From the NCBI RefSeq assembly GCF_006438825.1, contig NZ_RCZP01000003.1, forward strand, positions 1 to 64,000: a stretch of DNA of 64,000 bases. The letters run 5' to 3'. Every line of letters begins with the position of its first letter. Within the stretch, counting starts at the first letter, position 1. Of the stretch, positions 1 to 7,928 are shown piece after piece. The notes beneath the pieces were generated by a model. It saw only the letters and a list, made by a program, of their open reading frames with translations, did no database searches and had not been told where the DNA came from. Source of the stretch: Muricoccus nepalensis (GTDB taxonomy: Bacteria > Pseudomonadota > Alphaproteobacteria > Acetobacterales > Acetobacteraceae). The position numbers and the translations under genes were made by a program.

Positions 1-2153
1 GGCGCGCCGCGGGCGGCCTGGGCGCGCGCGCTGCGGGCCAGGGCCTCGCGCCGCGCGCGGCGGGCGCGGAGCGAGAACTGGCTGTTGCCGCGGAACAGGC
101 CGCCGATGCTGCGCACGACCTCCCCGAGCGAGCGCAGGGGGCGGTCCTCGCGGACGTCGTCCCAGTCCACCCAGGCATCGGCGCGGCCGAGCACGACGCG
201 GGTCACGTTGCCCTCGTCGCGCAGGTTCTGCGGCGCAAAGCGGACCTGCAGGCGGGTGTCCTGCCAGCGCAGGGCCTCGGCCGGGATGGAGACGCGTTCC
301 GGGCCCAAGTCGATCTCCAGTGTCACGCAGACGTTGTCCGCCAGCCCGTCCGGGCGCGGGGCCGCGACGGCCGCGCCGCCGAGGGAAAGGTCGAGCGTCT
401 CGCCCGGGACCAGACGGCCGTCCGGCAGCACCACGCCGACCGGCATGATGGCGCCGACGCGCGCGCGCTCCCGCACCTGGCGCCGCTCGCGCCCGACCGC
501 GAGGCCGGCGAGCACCGTGAGGAGCGAGAGCACCACCCAGAGCGTGTTGAGGGCGAAAGCCTGGAACTCGAGGCTCTCCGGCGGGTTCGCGGCCATGCCG
601 TAGATGCCCGAGAGCAGGCCGAGCACGAGCACCGTGGCGAGCGCGAAGTTCGGCCCCGTCGCGCGGAGGTCGAAGTAGCCCTCCTCGAGCGTGCCGCCCT
701 TGTCCGTCACGTTGAACTTGCCCCGCTTCGGGTCGAGCAGCGTCGTCAGCACCACCGGCAGCAGGTAGAGCGCGAGCACCGTCTCGTAGATCTCGGACCA
801 GAAGGAATGGCGCACCCGCGCCTGGAGCTTCGAGTTGGTGAGCACGGCGTGGACGACGTGGGGCGCCGCGTAGGCGACGATGGCCAGCGGCGAGGCCGCG
901 ATGATGTTCTGCCCGAAGAGCAGGTAGGCGAGCGGCGAGGTGAGAAAGATGAAGCGCGGCAGCGGGAAGAGGAAGTGCCACATCGAGGCGACGTAGCAGA
1001 GGCGCTGCGTGACGCTGAGCCCCGGCCCGAGCAGCGGGTTGTCGATGCGGAAGATCTGGACCATCCCGCGCGCCCAGCGCATGCGCTGGCCGATATGTGC
1101 GATCAGCCGGTCGGTCGCGAGCCCGGCCGCGAGCGGCAGGCGGAGATAGGCCGTCCGCCAGCCGAGGCGCTGCATCTTGAGGCTGCAATGGCAGTCCTCG
1201 GTCACGGTCTCGGTCGGCACGCCGCCGACCTGCTCGAGCGCCGTCCGGCGGATCACCGCGCAGGAGCCGCAGAAGAAGGCGGCGTTCCAGAGGTCGTTGC
1301 CCTGCTGGATGAGGCCGTAGAAGAGCAGCCCCTCGTTCGGCACGCGGGTGCCGGAGGCGAGGTTCCGCTCGAAGGGATCGGGCGAGTAGAAGTGGTGCGG
1401 CGTCTGCACCATCGCGAGGCCCGGGTCGCGCAGGAGCCAGCCCACGGTCATCTGCAGGAAGGCGCGCGTCGCCACGTGGTCGCAGTCGAGCACGAGGACG
1501 AACTCGCCCTCGGTGCGGGAGAGCGCGTGGTTGATGTTGCCGGCCTTCGCGCCCTTGTTGTCGGGGCGCACCATGTAGCCGCAGCCGATCTCCTCGCAGA
1601 AGGCGCGGAACTCCTCGCGCCTGCCGTCGTCGAGCACGACGACGTTCATCCGGTCCCGCGGCCAGTCCATGGCCATGGCCGCGAAGATGGTCGGCTTCAC
1701 CACGTCGAGCGGCTCGTTGTAGGTCGGGATGAAGACGTCGACGGACGGCCATTCCGCGGGGTCCTCCGGCATGGGGGCCGGGCGGCGGTCGAGCGGCCAG
1801 AGAGACTGCAGGTAGGAGAGCAGCAGCGCGACGACGGCGTAGATCTCGGCGAGGAGGAGGCCTGTGCCGAGGAAGGTCGCCCAGAACTCCGCGTAGTCGA
1901 GCGTGTCCGTGACGCGCCAGTAGATGTAGCGCATCGAGATCGTGCCCGAGAGGAGCGACAGGAAGACGAGCGTGCCCCGCCCTGGCACGAGCGAGCCGAT
2001 GGTGAAGACCAGGAGGCCGCCGACCGCGACCCAGGCCTGCTGCTCCGCCTCCAGCGGGGCGACGACAAAGGGCAGGGCGACGCCGAAGCCGAGCAGCACC
2101 GCGAGGCGGGCGAGCCAGACGCTCCCGCCGACAAGGCGACCGAGGCCCCTCAT
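1..2153 (-). CDS. bcsA: Cellulose synthase catalytic subunit BcsA (C-terminus cut by window edge)
   Basis: Inner-membrane family 2 glycosyltransferase that polymerises UDP-glucose into beta-1,4-glucan and extrudes it. About 717 codons are present, read from ATG at 2153. Several hydrophobic helices fill residues 10-115. The GT2 core starts near residue 138 (VDVFIPTYNE) and has the DCD metal site at 223-225, a TED motif near 318 and QRMRW (the QxxRW motif) near 355. More membrane helices follow, then a PilZ domain with RERAR and DLSLGG, the two c-di-GMP-binding motifs, near residues 555-590. Activity is therefore probably c-di-GMP dependent. The start ATG overlaps the stop of bcsQ by four bases (ATGA), so the two are likely translationally coupled. 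The stop codon, and any bcsB or bcsC, would lie left of the window. Confidence 0.97.
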   Translation of the reverse strand, partial: MRGLGRLVGGSVWLARLAVLLGFGVALPFVVAPLEAEQQAWVAVGGLLVFTIGSLVPGRGTLVFLSLLSGTISMRYIYWRVTDTLDYAEFWATFLGTGLLLAEIYAVVALLLSYLQSLWPLDRRPAPMPEDPAEWPSVDVFIPTYNEPLDVVKPTIFAAMAMDWPRDRMNVVVLDDGRREEFRAFCEEIGCGYMVRPDNKGAKAGNINHALSRTEGEFVLVLDCDHVATRAFLQMTVGWLLRDPGLAMVQTPHHFYSPDPFERNLASGTRVPNEGLLFYGLIQQGNDLWNAAFFCGSCAVIRRTALEQVGGVPTETVTEDCHCSLKMQRLGWRTAYLRLPLAAGLATDRLIAHIGQRMRWARGMVQIFRIDNPLLGPGLSVTQRLCYVASMWHFLFPLPRFIFLTSPLAYLLFGQNIIAASPLAIVAYAAPHVVHAVLTNSKLQARVRHSFWSEIYETVLALYLLPVVLTTLLDPKRGKFNVTDKGGTLEEGYFDLRATGPNFALATVLVLGLLSGIYGMAANPPESLEFQAFALNTLWVVLSLLTVLAGLAVGRERRQVRERARVGAIMPVGVVLPDGRLVPGETLDLSLGGAAVAAPRPDGLADNVCVTLEIDLGPERVSIPAEALRWQDTRLQVRFAPQNLRDEGNVTRVVLGRADAWVDWDDVREDRPLRSLGEVVRSIGGLFRGNSQFSLRARRARREALARSARAQAARGA

Positions 2154-2977
2154 GCCTGGCTCCCGAGCGCGGGCAGCGCCGCCGGCACGGCGGGCGGCGC
2201 CGTGGCGAGCGGCGGCGGCAGGGCAAGCGAGATCAGCCGGGCGATCTCCCGCAGGTCCGAGGCGGCGCGGCTGGCCGGGGCGTGGTCGAGCACGAGGCGC
2301 TGGCAGGCCAGGCTCTCCGCCACCGCTTCCTCGCGGCTGATCGCGCCGAGCATCCGGTAGCCGAGGTGCCGCGCGACCGCCTCGGCTGAGGCGCGCGAGA
2401 GGCGGGAGGAGAGGTCCACCCCGTTCAGCACGACGCGAAGCCGCCCCGCGAGCAGCGCGGCCATGGTGCCGCTCCCAAGGAAGCGCCCGCTCTCGATCTC
2501 GGGCACGAGCGCCGCGCTGATCGCCTCGGCCTGCAGCACGCCGACGACCATGGTCGCCATGGGCGCGAGCAGCGCCAGCGGCTGCGAGGGGCCGGGCGGG
2601 AGGTCGGCCAGGAGGACGAGGTCGGGATCGGACAGCATCTCGCGCACCGGCCGGCCGAGGAGGTCGGGCTCGCGGTCGAGGGCGATGGCGAGGTCGAGCG
2701 CGCCCCGCAGGTCCGTCGGGCCGTGCGGCAGCAGCAGCAGGCCCGACGGCGCCCGGCGCAGCGCGGCCCGCCAGTCCCCCCCTCCCTGCGCGAGGCCCGC
2801 GACGAAGCCCGCGCGGTCGCTGAGCGGGACGCCGAAATGGAGGCGCAGCGCGTTCTGCGGGTCGAGGTCGAGGGCGAGCACCCGGTGGCCGAGGCGCTGC
2901 AACGCGTCGGCGAGATTCGCGGTGAGCGTGGTCTTGCCGACCCCACCCTTGGGCGACGCGAAGCAGATCAGCGGCAC
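2150..2977 (-). CDS. bcsQ: ParA/MinD-type ATPase BcsQ of the cellulose operon
   Basis: 275-residue MinD/ParA-family ATPase. The deviant Walker A motif SPKGGVGKTT sits at the very N-terminus, followed by LDLDPQNALRLHF, the usual Walker A' stretch. In enterobacteria BcsQ is essential for assembling the BcsRQ/BcsA synthase complex and for polar placement of cellulose export; the same role is inferred here from position and sequence. I chose the GTG at 2977 because it places the Walker motif at residues 8-17, as in the family, and lies 16 bases after the upstream stop. A longer frame reading upstream would overlap bcsP. The stop overlaps the bcsA start. Confidence 0.9.
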   Translation of the reverse strand: MPLICFASPKGGVGKTTLTANLADALQRLGHRVLALDLDPQNALRLHFGVPLSDRAGFVAGLAQGGGDWRAALRRAPSGLLLLPHGPTDLRGALDLAIALDREPDLLGRPVREMLSDPDLVLLADLPPGPSQPLALLAPMATMVVGVLQAEAISAALVPEIESGRFLGSGTMAALLAGRLRVVLNGVDLSSRLSRASAEAVARHLGYRMLGAISREEAVAESLACQRLVLDHAPASRAASDLREIARLISLALPPPLATAPPAVPAALPALGSQA

Positions 2978-2993
2978 GGTGCGGCTCCCGGGC

Positions 2994-3761
2994 TCAGGCG
3001 GCGCTTGCGGCGCGCAGGCCGGCGGCCACGCGCCGCAGGAGTTCCGGCAGCGCGATCTCGACGCGCGCGGCCGGCCAGTACCGCGCGGACGACTCCCCCG
3101 GCGCGCCCCGCCCATCCTCGTCGAGGGCGTCGATGAGGGCGTAGTGGACCGGCTCGCCGCCCCCTTTCCCCGCGAAGAGCGTGTCGAGCAGCGAGGAACC
3201 GGTGTCCGGCCGGCGGGCGGGGATCGGGCGGCCCAATGCCGGGAAGGCCACGGGCGGGACGCCGGCGGGTGCCCGGGCCTGCGGAGCCACCGGCGCCGCT
3301 CCCCCGGAGGAGGCGAGAAGAAGCTGGAGGAGGGTCTTTCCCCCGCTCCCCGGCGCGGCCTGGATCGGGGCGGGCGGCAGGGGACCGGCGGGCGCCCGGG
3401 ACAAGGAGGGAAGCGGCAGTGGCGCCGCTTCCCGAGGCGGCGCGTCCGGCAGGGTCGCGGCGGGAAGGCCCCCCGCGCAGGCCGAAGCCTCCGGCGTAGC
3501 GGCCGGCGCGCGGACCGGGCGGTAGGCGTCCCGCGTCGGCACCGGCGGCGGCAGGGCGGGGGCGCGGTCGCCCAGGACGGCGTCGGGCGGCAGCTCGTTC
3601 ACGAGGGCGAGCGCCTCGCCGAGGGCGCTGAGGGCCTGGTCCTCGGCCCGGGGGGATGGGGCGGGCGGGGTGCGGACGGGCTCGTTGCCGAAGCTGCGGT
3701 ACTTCAGCGAGGGCGTGCGAAGGGCCGCCGCCATGCGCGCGACATCGATATCCTGTCGCAT
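2994..3761 (-). CDS. Proline-rich BcsP/BcsR-like cellulose biosynthesis accessory protein
   Basis: 255 residues, low complexity, rich in Pro, Ala and Arg. The N-terminus (VARMAAALRTPSLKYRSFGN) resembles the short helix-plus-'Y.x.FG' segment seen at the start of BcsR and BcsP proteins. Two similar hydrophobic segments, GKTLLQLLLAS near residue 145 and SSLLDTLFAGK near 190, lie in the proline-rich region, and the C-terminal 30 residues look helical. It sits directly upstream of bcsQ, where bcsR or bcsP lies in other operons. A GGAG ribosome-binding site precedes the ATG by about 7 bases. Known in the family: BcsR/BcsP partners act with BcsQ to stabilise or position the synthase. Inferred here: the same role. 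Sequence similarity is weak, so the exact family name is uncertain. Confidence 0.62.
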   Translation of the reverse strand: MRQDIDVARMAAALRTPSLKYRSFGNEPVRTPPAPSPRAEDQALSALGEALALVNELPPDAVLGDRAPALPPPVPTRDAYRPVRAPAATPEASACAGGLPAATLPDAPPREAAPLPLPSLSRAPAGPLPPAPIQAAPGSGGKTLLQLLLASSGGAAPVAPQARAPAGVPPVAFPALGRPIPARRPDTGSSLLDTLFAGKGGGEPVHYALIDALDEDGRGAPGESSARYWPAARVEIALPELLRRVAAGLRAASAA

Positions 3762-3841
3762 CGAGAACTCCGTCAGCCAGACACCCGCGCCCAGCGCCGG
3801 GTCCGACCAACATAACTTAATTTTGATCGAACAGTCGTCCG

Positions 3842-4903
3842 CTAGAGGGGCTGTTTGCGCTCCGACGCGGCCATTCTCGCGAGAAGCGAGAGTGATGTAT
3901 CATAATAGTCACGCTTCTCAGGAGATAGATCGCTTGAGAAACGATCGCGGAGCAGGCCCCGCTGCCGCGCCGCGAAGCGCCCGATGCGCATCACCCCGGG
4001 ACCGGCGGCGTAGGGGGCGACGGAATCCGTCGCGAGGTCGGCCCAGGCGGGCACGTGGCGCAGCGAGGAGTCGAGCCAGAAGTTCAGCGGCGCCTCCACC
4101 GCGGCCTCGTCGGCCAGGCCCGCCCAGGTGAGCCAGAGCGGCACCCGCACGGCGTCGTAGGAGAAGCGGGCGGGCCAGCCCTGGGCGGGGGAGACGCTGC
4201 GATCCGTCCGCGACACCGCCACCCAGTCCGGCGTCAGGCCCCAGCGGCCGAAGCGGGCGGCCCGGAGGATGCGCAGCCCGTCGGAGGCCACCCGCAGCCA
4301 GGCGGGATCGGGCACCGCCTCGGCGAGGGCCGCGATGGCGGGGAAGGCGTAGTAGGAGGGGTTCACCACGACATGGGTGCGGTGCTCGAAGCCGTGCGCG
4401 CCGGGAAGGAGGACCAATCGTCCCCCAGCGCGCCGCACGAGCAGGCGCAGCACGTCGCGGGCGACCGCCGTGCCCTCCTCGGTGAGCGCCGGGTCTGACC
4501 AGCGCCGGCCGCCGCGGAGGAGCGCGCTGGCGATGAAGAGGTCCCCGTCGGTCGCGTTGTTGCTGTCGGCCACGGCCGGCTGGCGGTCCGGGCGCCAGCG
4601 CCAGGCGTGCAGGAAGTCGCCCTCCCGGCGGAGGTTCCGCCGCGTCCAGCCGAGAAGGCGGTCGAAGGCCGCGCGGTCGTCGTGGTGCTCGGCGAGGAGG
4701 AGGCCCCAGCCCTGCCCCTCCGAATGGGACTGGTTGCCGTTGCCGTTGTCCACCACCCGGCCGTCCGGCAGCAGGAAGCGCGCCTTGAAGTCCGTCCAGG
4801 CCGGCGCCTCCTCCGCCGCGAGGGCAGTACCCCCGCGCCGGATCGAGGCCGCGCCGCCGGCCAGCAGACAGAGCGCGGAGCGGCGCGGAAGGTGGATCGG
4901 CAT
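3842..4903 (-). CDS. bcsZ: Endo-beta-1,4-glucanase BcsZ (glycoside hydrolase family 8)
   Basis: 353-residue periplasmic GH8 cellulase belonging to the cellulose synthase operon. SEGQGWG carries the general acid Glu62; NNATDGD holds a conserved Asp near 119; Asp250 in FSYDAVR is the likely catalytic base. The N-terminus (PRRSALCLLAGGAA, then ...ALAAEE) reads as an export signal with an arginine pair. I chose ATG 4903; an in-frame ATG at 4987 would add 28 residues before the signal. BcsZ trims glucan during export and influences fibre quality. It is the first gene of the block, 80 bases before the proline-rich gene. Its last ~30 codons are unusually AT-rich and contain nested palindromes, described separately. 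Confidence 0.93.
   Translation of the reverse strand: MPIHLPRRSALCLLAGGAASIRRGGTALAAEEAPAWTDFKARFLLPDGRVVDNGNGNQSHSEGQGWGLLLAEHHDDRAAFDRLLGWTRRNLRREGDFLHAWRWRPDRQPAVADSNNATDGDLFIASALLRGGRRWSDPALTEEGTAVARDVLRLLVRRAGGRLVLLPGAHGFEHRTHVVVNPSYYAFPAIAALAEAVPDPAWLRVASDGLRILRAARFGRWGLTPDWVAVSRTDRSVSPAQGWPARFSYDAVRVPLWLTWAGLADEAAVEAPLNFWLDSSLRHVPAWADLATDSVAPYAAGPGVMRIGRFAARQRGLLRDRFSSDLSPEKRDYYDTSLSLLARMAASERKQPL
3875..3919. promoter_or_regulatory. Nested palindromes in the AT-rich 3' end of bcsZ
   Basis: Three inverted repeats lie within 45 bases: TCTCGC(5)GCGAGA at 3875-3891; GAGAAGCG at 3881-3888 with CGCTTCTC at 3912-3919; and TGATGTATCA at 3893-3902 in the loop of the larger one. Downstream in the direction of bcsP, 3811-3829 is a rare AT tract. 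This could be an operator with a secondary promoter for bcsP-bcsQ-bcsA. No good -35/-10 pair could be assigned, so function is inferred only from composition and symmetry. Confidence 0.35.
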
Positions 4904-5110
4904 GGCCCCAGGCTGAACGGGAGGCGTTACGAAGGGCTTAGCGCGCCCCCAGGGGCACCCCGGCCTGCTCCCGACCCTACTCCTCACGATGCCGCGAGGC
5001 TACGGCCCGACGCGCTTTTCCGCCGGTCCTTGCCAGGGCAGCGGCGCTCGCGCCGCCCGGCCGCGATGCCCCCGTGCCTTCGGCGCCGCGAGGTGCCATA
5101 TGCCGCGGCG

Positions 5111-6940
5111 ATGGCACCCCCTCTCCTTCTCCTCCAGGGCATCCGGCAGGGCTTCGGCACCACGCCGCTGCTCCGCGACGCCACCCTCTCCGTCGGCCCC
5201 GGGGAGCGCCTGGCGCTGGTCGGGCGCAACGGCTCGGGCAAGTCCACGCTGCTGAAGGTCGCGGCCGGGCTCGTCGCGCCCGACGGCGGCACGCGCTTCG
5301 TCCAGCCCGGCGTCACCCTCCGCTACCTGCCGCAGGAGCCGGACCTCACGGGGCACGCGAGCACGCTCTCCTACGTGGAGGCGGCGCTCGGCCCGGGCGA
5401 CGACCCCTACCGCGCGCGGCACCTCCTGGAGGAGCTCGGCCTGACCGGGGAGGAGGCGCCGGCCAACCTCTCGGGCGGCGAGGCCCGGCGCGCGGCGCTG
5501 GCGGCCGTGCTCGCCCCCTCCCCCGACATCCTCCTGCTGGACGAGCCGACGAACCACCTCGACCTGCCGGCCATCGAGTGGCTGGAGGCCGAGCTCGCGG
5601 GCATGCGCTCGGCGATGGTGATCATCAGCCACGACCGGCGCTTCCTCGAGTCCCTCTCCCGCGCCATGGTCTGGCTCGACCGCGGCACCACGCGGCGGCT
5701 CGACCAGGGCTTCGCCGGCTTCGAGGCCTGGCGCGACCAGGTGCTGGAGGAGGAGGAGCGGGACGCGCACAAGCTGGCGCGGGAGATCGTGCGCGAGGAG
5801 CACTGGCTCCGCTACGGCGTCACCGCCCGGCGCAAGCGCAACATGCGGCGCGTGGGGGAGCTTGGCGCGCTGCGGGAGAAGCACCGCCAGCGGCGCGGGC
5901 CCCAGGGCGCCGTCCGCCTCGCCGCCACCGAGGCGGACGGCTCGGGCAGCCAGGTGACGGTCGCCGACCACGTCGCCAAGCTCTACGACGGGCGCGCGGT
6001 GGTGCGGGACGTCTCCGTCCGCATCCTCCGCGGCGACCGCGTGGGCATCGTCGGCCCCAACGGCGCGGGGAAGACCACCCTGCTCAACATGCTCACCGGC
6101 GTCCTGAAGCCGGATGCCGGCGAGGTGCGGCTCGGCACGGGGATCGAGATGGTCACGCTCGACCAGCGCCGCACGAGCCTCGACGACGCGATGACGCTGT
6201 CCGACTCCCTCACGGAGGGGCGGGGCGACATGGTGCATGTCGGCGGCGCGCCGCGGCACGTCATCGGCTACATGAAGGACTTCCTTTTCCTGCCGGAGCA
6301 GGCGCGCACGCCGCTCGGCGTGCTCTCGGGCGGGGAGCGGGCGCGGGTGCTGCTCGCCCGCGCCATGGCGCGCCCGAGCAACCTGCTGGTGCTGGACGAG
6401 CCGACGAACGACCTCGACCTCGAGACGCTCGACCTGCTGCAGGAGATGATTGCGGAATACCCGGGCACGGTGCTCGTGGTCAGCCACGACCGTGACTTCC
6501 TCGACCGCGTGGCGACGAGCGTCATCGCCTACGAGGGCGAGGGGCGCTGGCAGGAATACGCCGGCGGCTACTCGGACATGGTGGCCCAGCGCGGCCACGG
6601 CGTGCGCGCCCGCGCCGCGGCCGGGTCCCCCTCCCCCGCGCCGAGGGCCGCCCCGGCCGCGGCCCCCGCGGAGAGGCCCGCCGCTGGCCGTCCGCGCCTG
6701 ACCATGAGCGAGCGCCAGGCGCTGAAGACCCTGCCGGGCGAGATGGAGAAGCTCTCGGCGGAGATCGCGAAGCTCGCGGAGATCCTCGCGGACCCGCAGC
6801 TCTACGCGCGCGACCCCGTGCGTTTCGCCAAGGCCACGGAGCTCCTCGCGGGACGCCAGAAGGCGCTGGCGGAGGCGGAGGAGCGCTGGCTGGAGCTCGA
6901 GATGCGGCGCGAGGAGGCCGAGGCCGCCCCCGCGCGCTGA
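5111..6940 (+). CDS. uup: ABC-F family ATPase, Uup-like
   Basis: 609 residues, two soluble ABC ATPase domains in one chain and no membrane segment. Domain 1 has Walker A GRNGSGKST at 38-46, signature LSGGEARR and Walker B LLLDEPTNHLDL. Domain 2 has GPNGAGKTT, LSGGERAR and LVLDEPTNDLDL. Between them lies a charged linker (KRNMRRVGELGALREKHRQR). The C-terminal 90 residues form the Uup-type coiled coil (LKTLPGEMEKLSAEIAKLAE and onwards). ABC-F proteins act on ribosomes or on branched DNA intermediates rather than in transport; the C-terminal coil favours Uup over EttA. ATG 5111 fits the family N-terminus; the frame is open further upstream but without homologous sequence. It converges on the Usp gene with 10 bases between. 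Confidence 0.92.
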   Translation: MAPPLLLLQGIRQGFGTTPLLRDATLSVGPGERLALVGRNGSGKSTLLKVAAGLVAPDGGTRFVQPGVTLRYLPQEPDLTGHASTLSYVEAALGPGDDPYRARHLLEELGLTGEEAPANLSGGEARRAALAAVLAPSPDILLLDEPTNHLDLPAIEWLEAELAGMRSAMVIISHDRRFLESLSRAMVWLDRGTTRRLDQGFAGFEAWRDQVLEEEERDAHKLAREIVREEHWLRYGVTARRKRNMRRVGELGALREKHRQRRGPQGAVRLAATEADGSGSQVTVADHVAKLYDGRAVVRDVSVRILRGDRVGIVGPNGAGKTTLLNMLTGVLKPDAGEVRLGTGIEMVTLDQRRTSLDDAMTLSDSLTEGRGDMVHVGGAPRHVIGYMKDFLFLPEQARTPLGVLSGGERARVLLARAMARPSNLLVLDEPTNDLDLETLDLLQEMIAEYPGTVLVVSHDRDFLDRVATSVIAYEGEGRWQEYAGGYSDMVAQRGHGVRARAAAGSPSPAPRAAPAAAPAERPAAGRPRLTMSERQALKTLPGEMEKLSAEIAKLAEILADPQLYARDPVRFAKATELLAGRQKALAEAEERWLELEMRREEAEAAPAR

Positions 6941-6950
6941 CTGGCGCCGC

Positions 6951-7826
6951 TCAGCGGCACATCATGACGGGCATGTCCGCGTTCTCCAGCACGTGCCGCG
7001 TGACGCCGCCGAGGATGAGCTGGCGGATGCGGGAGTGGCTGTAGGCGCCCATGCAGAGGAGGTCCGCGCCGAAGTCGCGCGCGGCCCCGAGCAGCCCGGC
7101 GCCGACCTCCCGCGTCACGGGGAAGAACTCCACCGGCTCGGCCGTGATGTTGTGCCAGCGCAGGTAGCTGAGGATACCCTTCACGTCGGGGCCGCGGCGC
7201 TGGTAGTCCTTGCTGTAGAGGATCCGCACCGCGTCCGCCCGGTGCAGCCAGGGCAGGGCCGCGGCGATGGCGGCGGAGCTCTCGGCCGTGCCGTTCCAGG
7301 CGCAGCAGACGCGCGTGCCGATGTCGGCGGGCGGCTCGCGCGGCGCGATGAGGACGGGGCGCCCGCTGTCGAACAGGATCGCGTGCAGCGCGTCGGAGGA
7401 CGAGACGTCCTCGCCGGCGTCGGGGTGCGGCACGACGGCCATGTCGTAGAGGCGCGACTGCTGCGCGACGAGGTCCTCCTCCCGCCCCGCGACGGAGGCG
7501 AAGGAGATGGTGGCGGCGTCGGCCTTCTCCGCCGCCTCGGCGCTGGTGGCGACCACCACCTCGCGCCCCTCGACGAAGCGGTCGAACAGCGCCTGGACGC
7601 GGCTCGCGCGGTCGCCCGACTCCCGCTCGGTCGCGGCCATCATCTCCTCGATCATGGCGCCCGAGAGGCCCTCGCCGGCCAGCGGCGCCACGTCGCGCGC
7701 GTCGACGCGGACGTGGATGCAGTGGACGTGGCTGTGCCAGATGCGCGCGGTCAGCAGCGCGGTGTGCAGCGCCGCCTCGCCGGCGGAGGTGCCGGTCAGC
7801 GGCAGGAGGATGCGGCGGTAGGCCAT
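6951..7826 (-). CDS. Universal stress protein with two Usp domains
   Basis: 291 residues. The first Usp fold starts at MAYRRILLPLTGT and the second near residue 165 (TRVCCAWNGTAESSAAI). The second domain ends with the ATP-binding pattern G-x2-G-x9-G(S/T) in degenerate form, GAYSHSRIRQLILGGVTRHV. Tandem-Usp proteins are cytoplasmic stress-response factors; the specific stress cannot be told from sequence. ATG 7826 begins exactly at the domain; the frame is open to 7928 but the extra 34 residues look unrelated. The fused kinase/P-loop gene lies 102 bases upstream on the same strand, so they may share regulation. Confidence 0.9.
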   Translation of the reverse strand: MAYRRILLPLTGTSAGEAALHTALLTARIWHSHVHCIHVRVDARDVAPLAGEGLSGAMIEEMMAATERESGDRASRVQALFDRFVEGREVVVATSAEAAEKADAATISFASVAGREEDLVAQQSRLYDMAVVPHPDAGEDVSSSDALHAILFDSGRPVLIAPREPPADIGTRVCCAWNGTAESSAAIAAALPWLHRADAVRILYSKDYQRRGPDVKGILSYLRWHNITAEPVEFFPVTREVGAGLLGAARDFGADLLCMGAYSHSRIRQLILGGVTRHVLENADMPVMMCR

Positions 7827-7928
7827 GGGCGGGACTCCGTCGAGGTCCGTGGGCGAGCTCTGCACGAGGGGATGCGGCCGCAGCCCCTCCTCACGCGCCC
7901 CGCCGATTCCGGCCGGGCGCGGACCCAT

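Noticed and set aside
807-2360. 517-residue reading frame on the plus strand
   Set aside because: It lies antisense to bcsA/bcsQ, both with catalytic motifs; its sequence is His/Arg/Glu-rich without domains. High GC makes such long shadow frames common.
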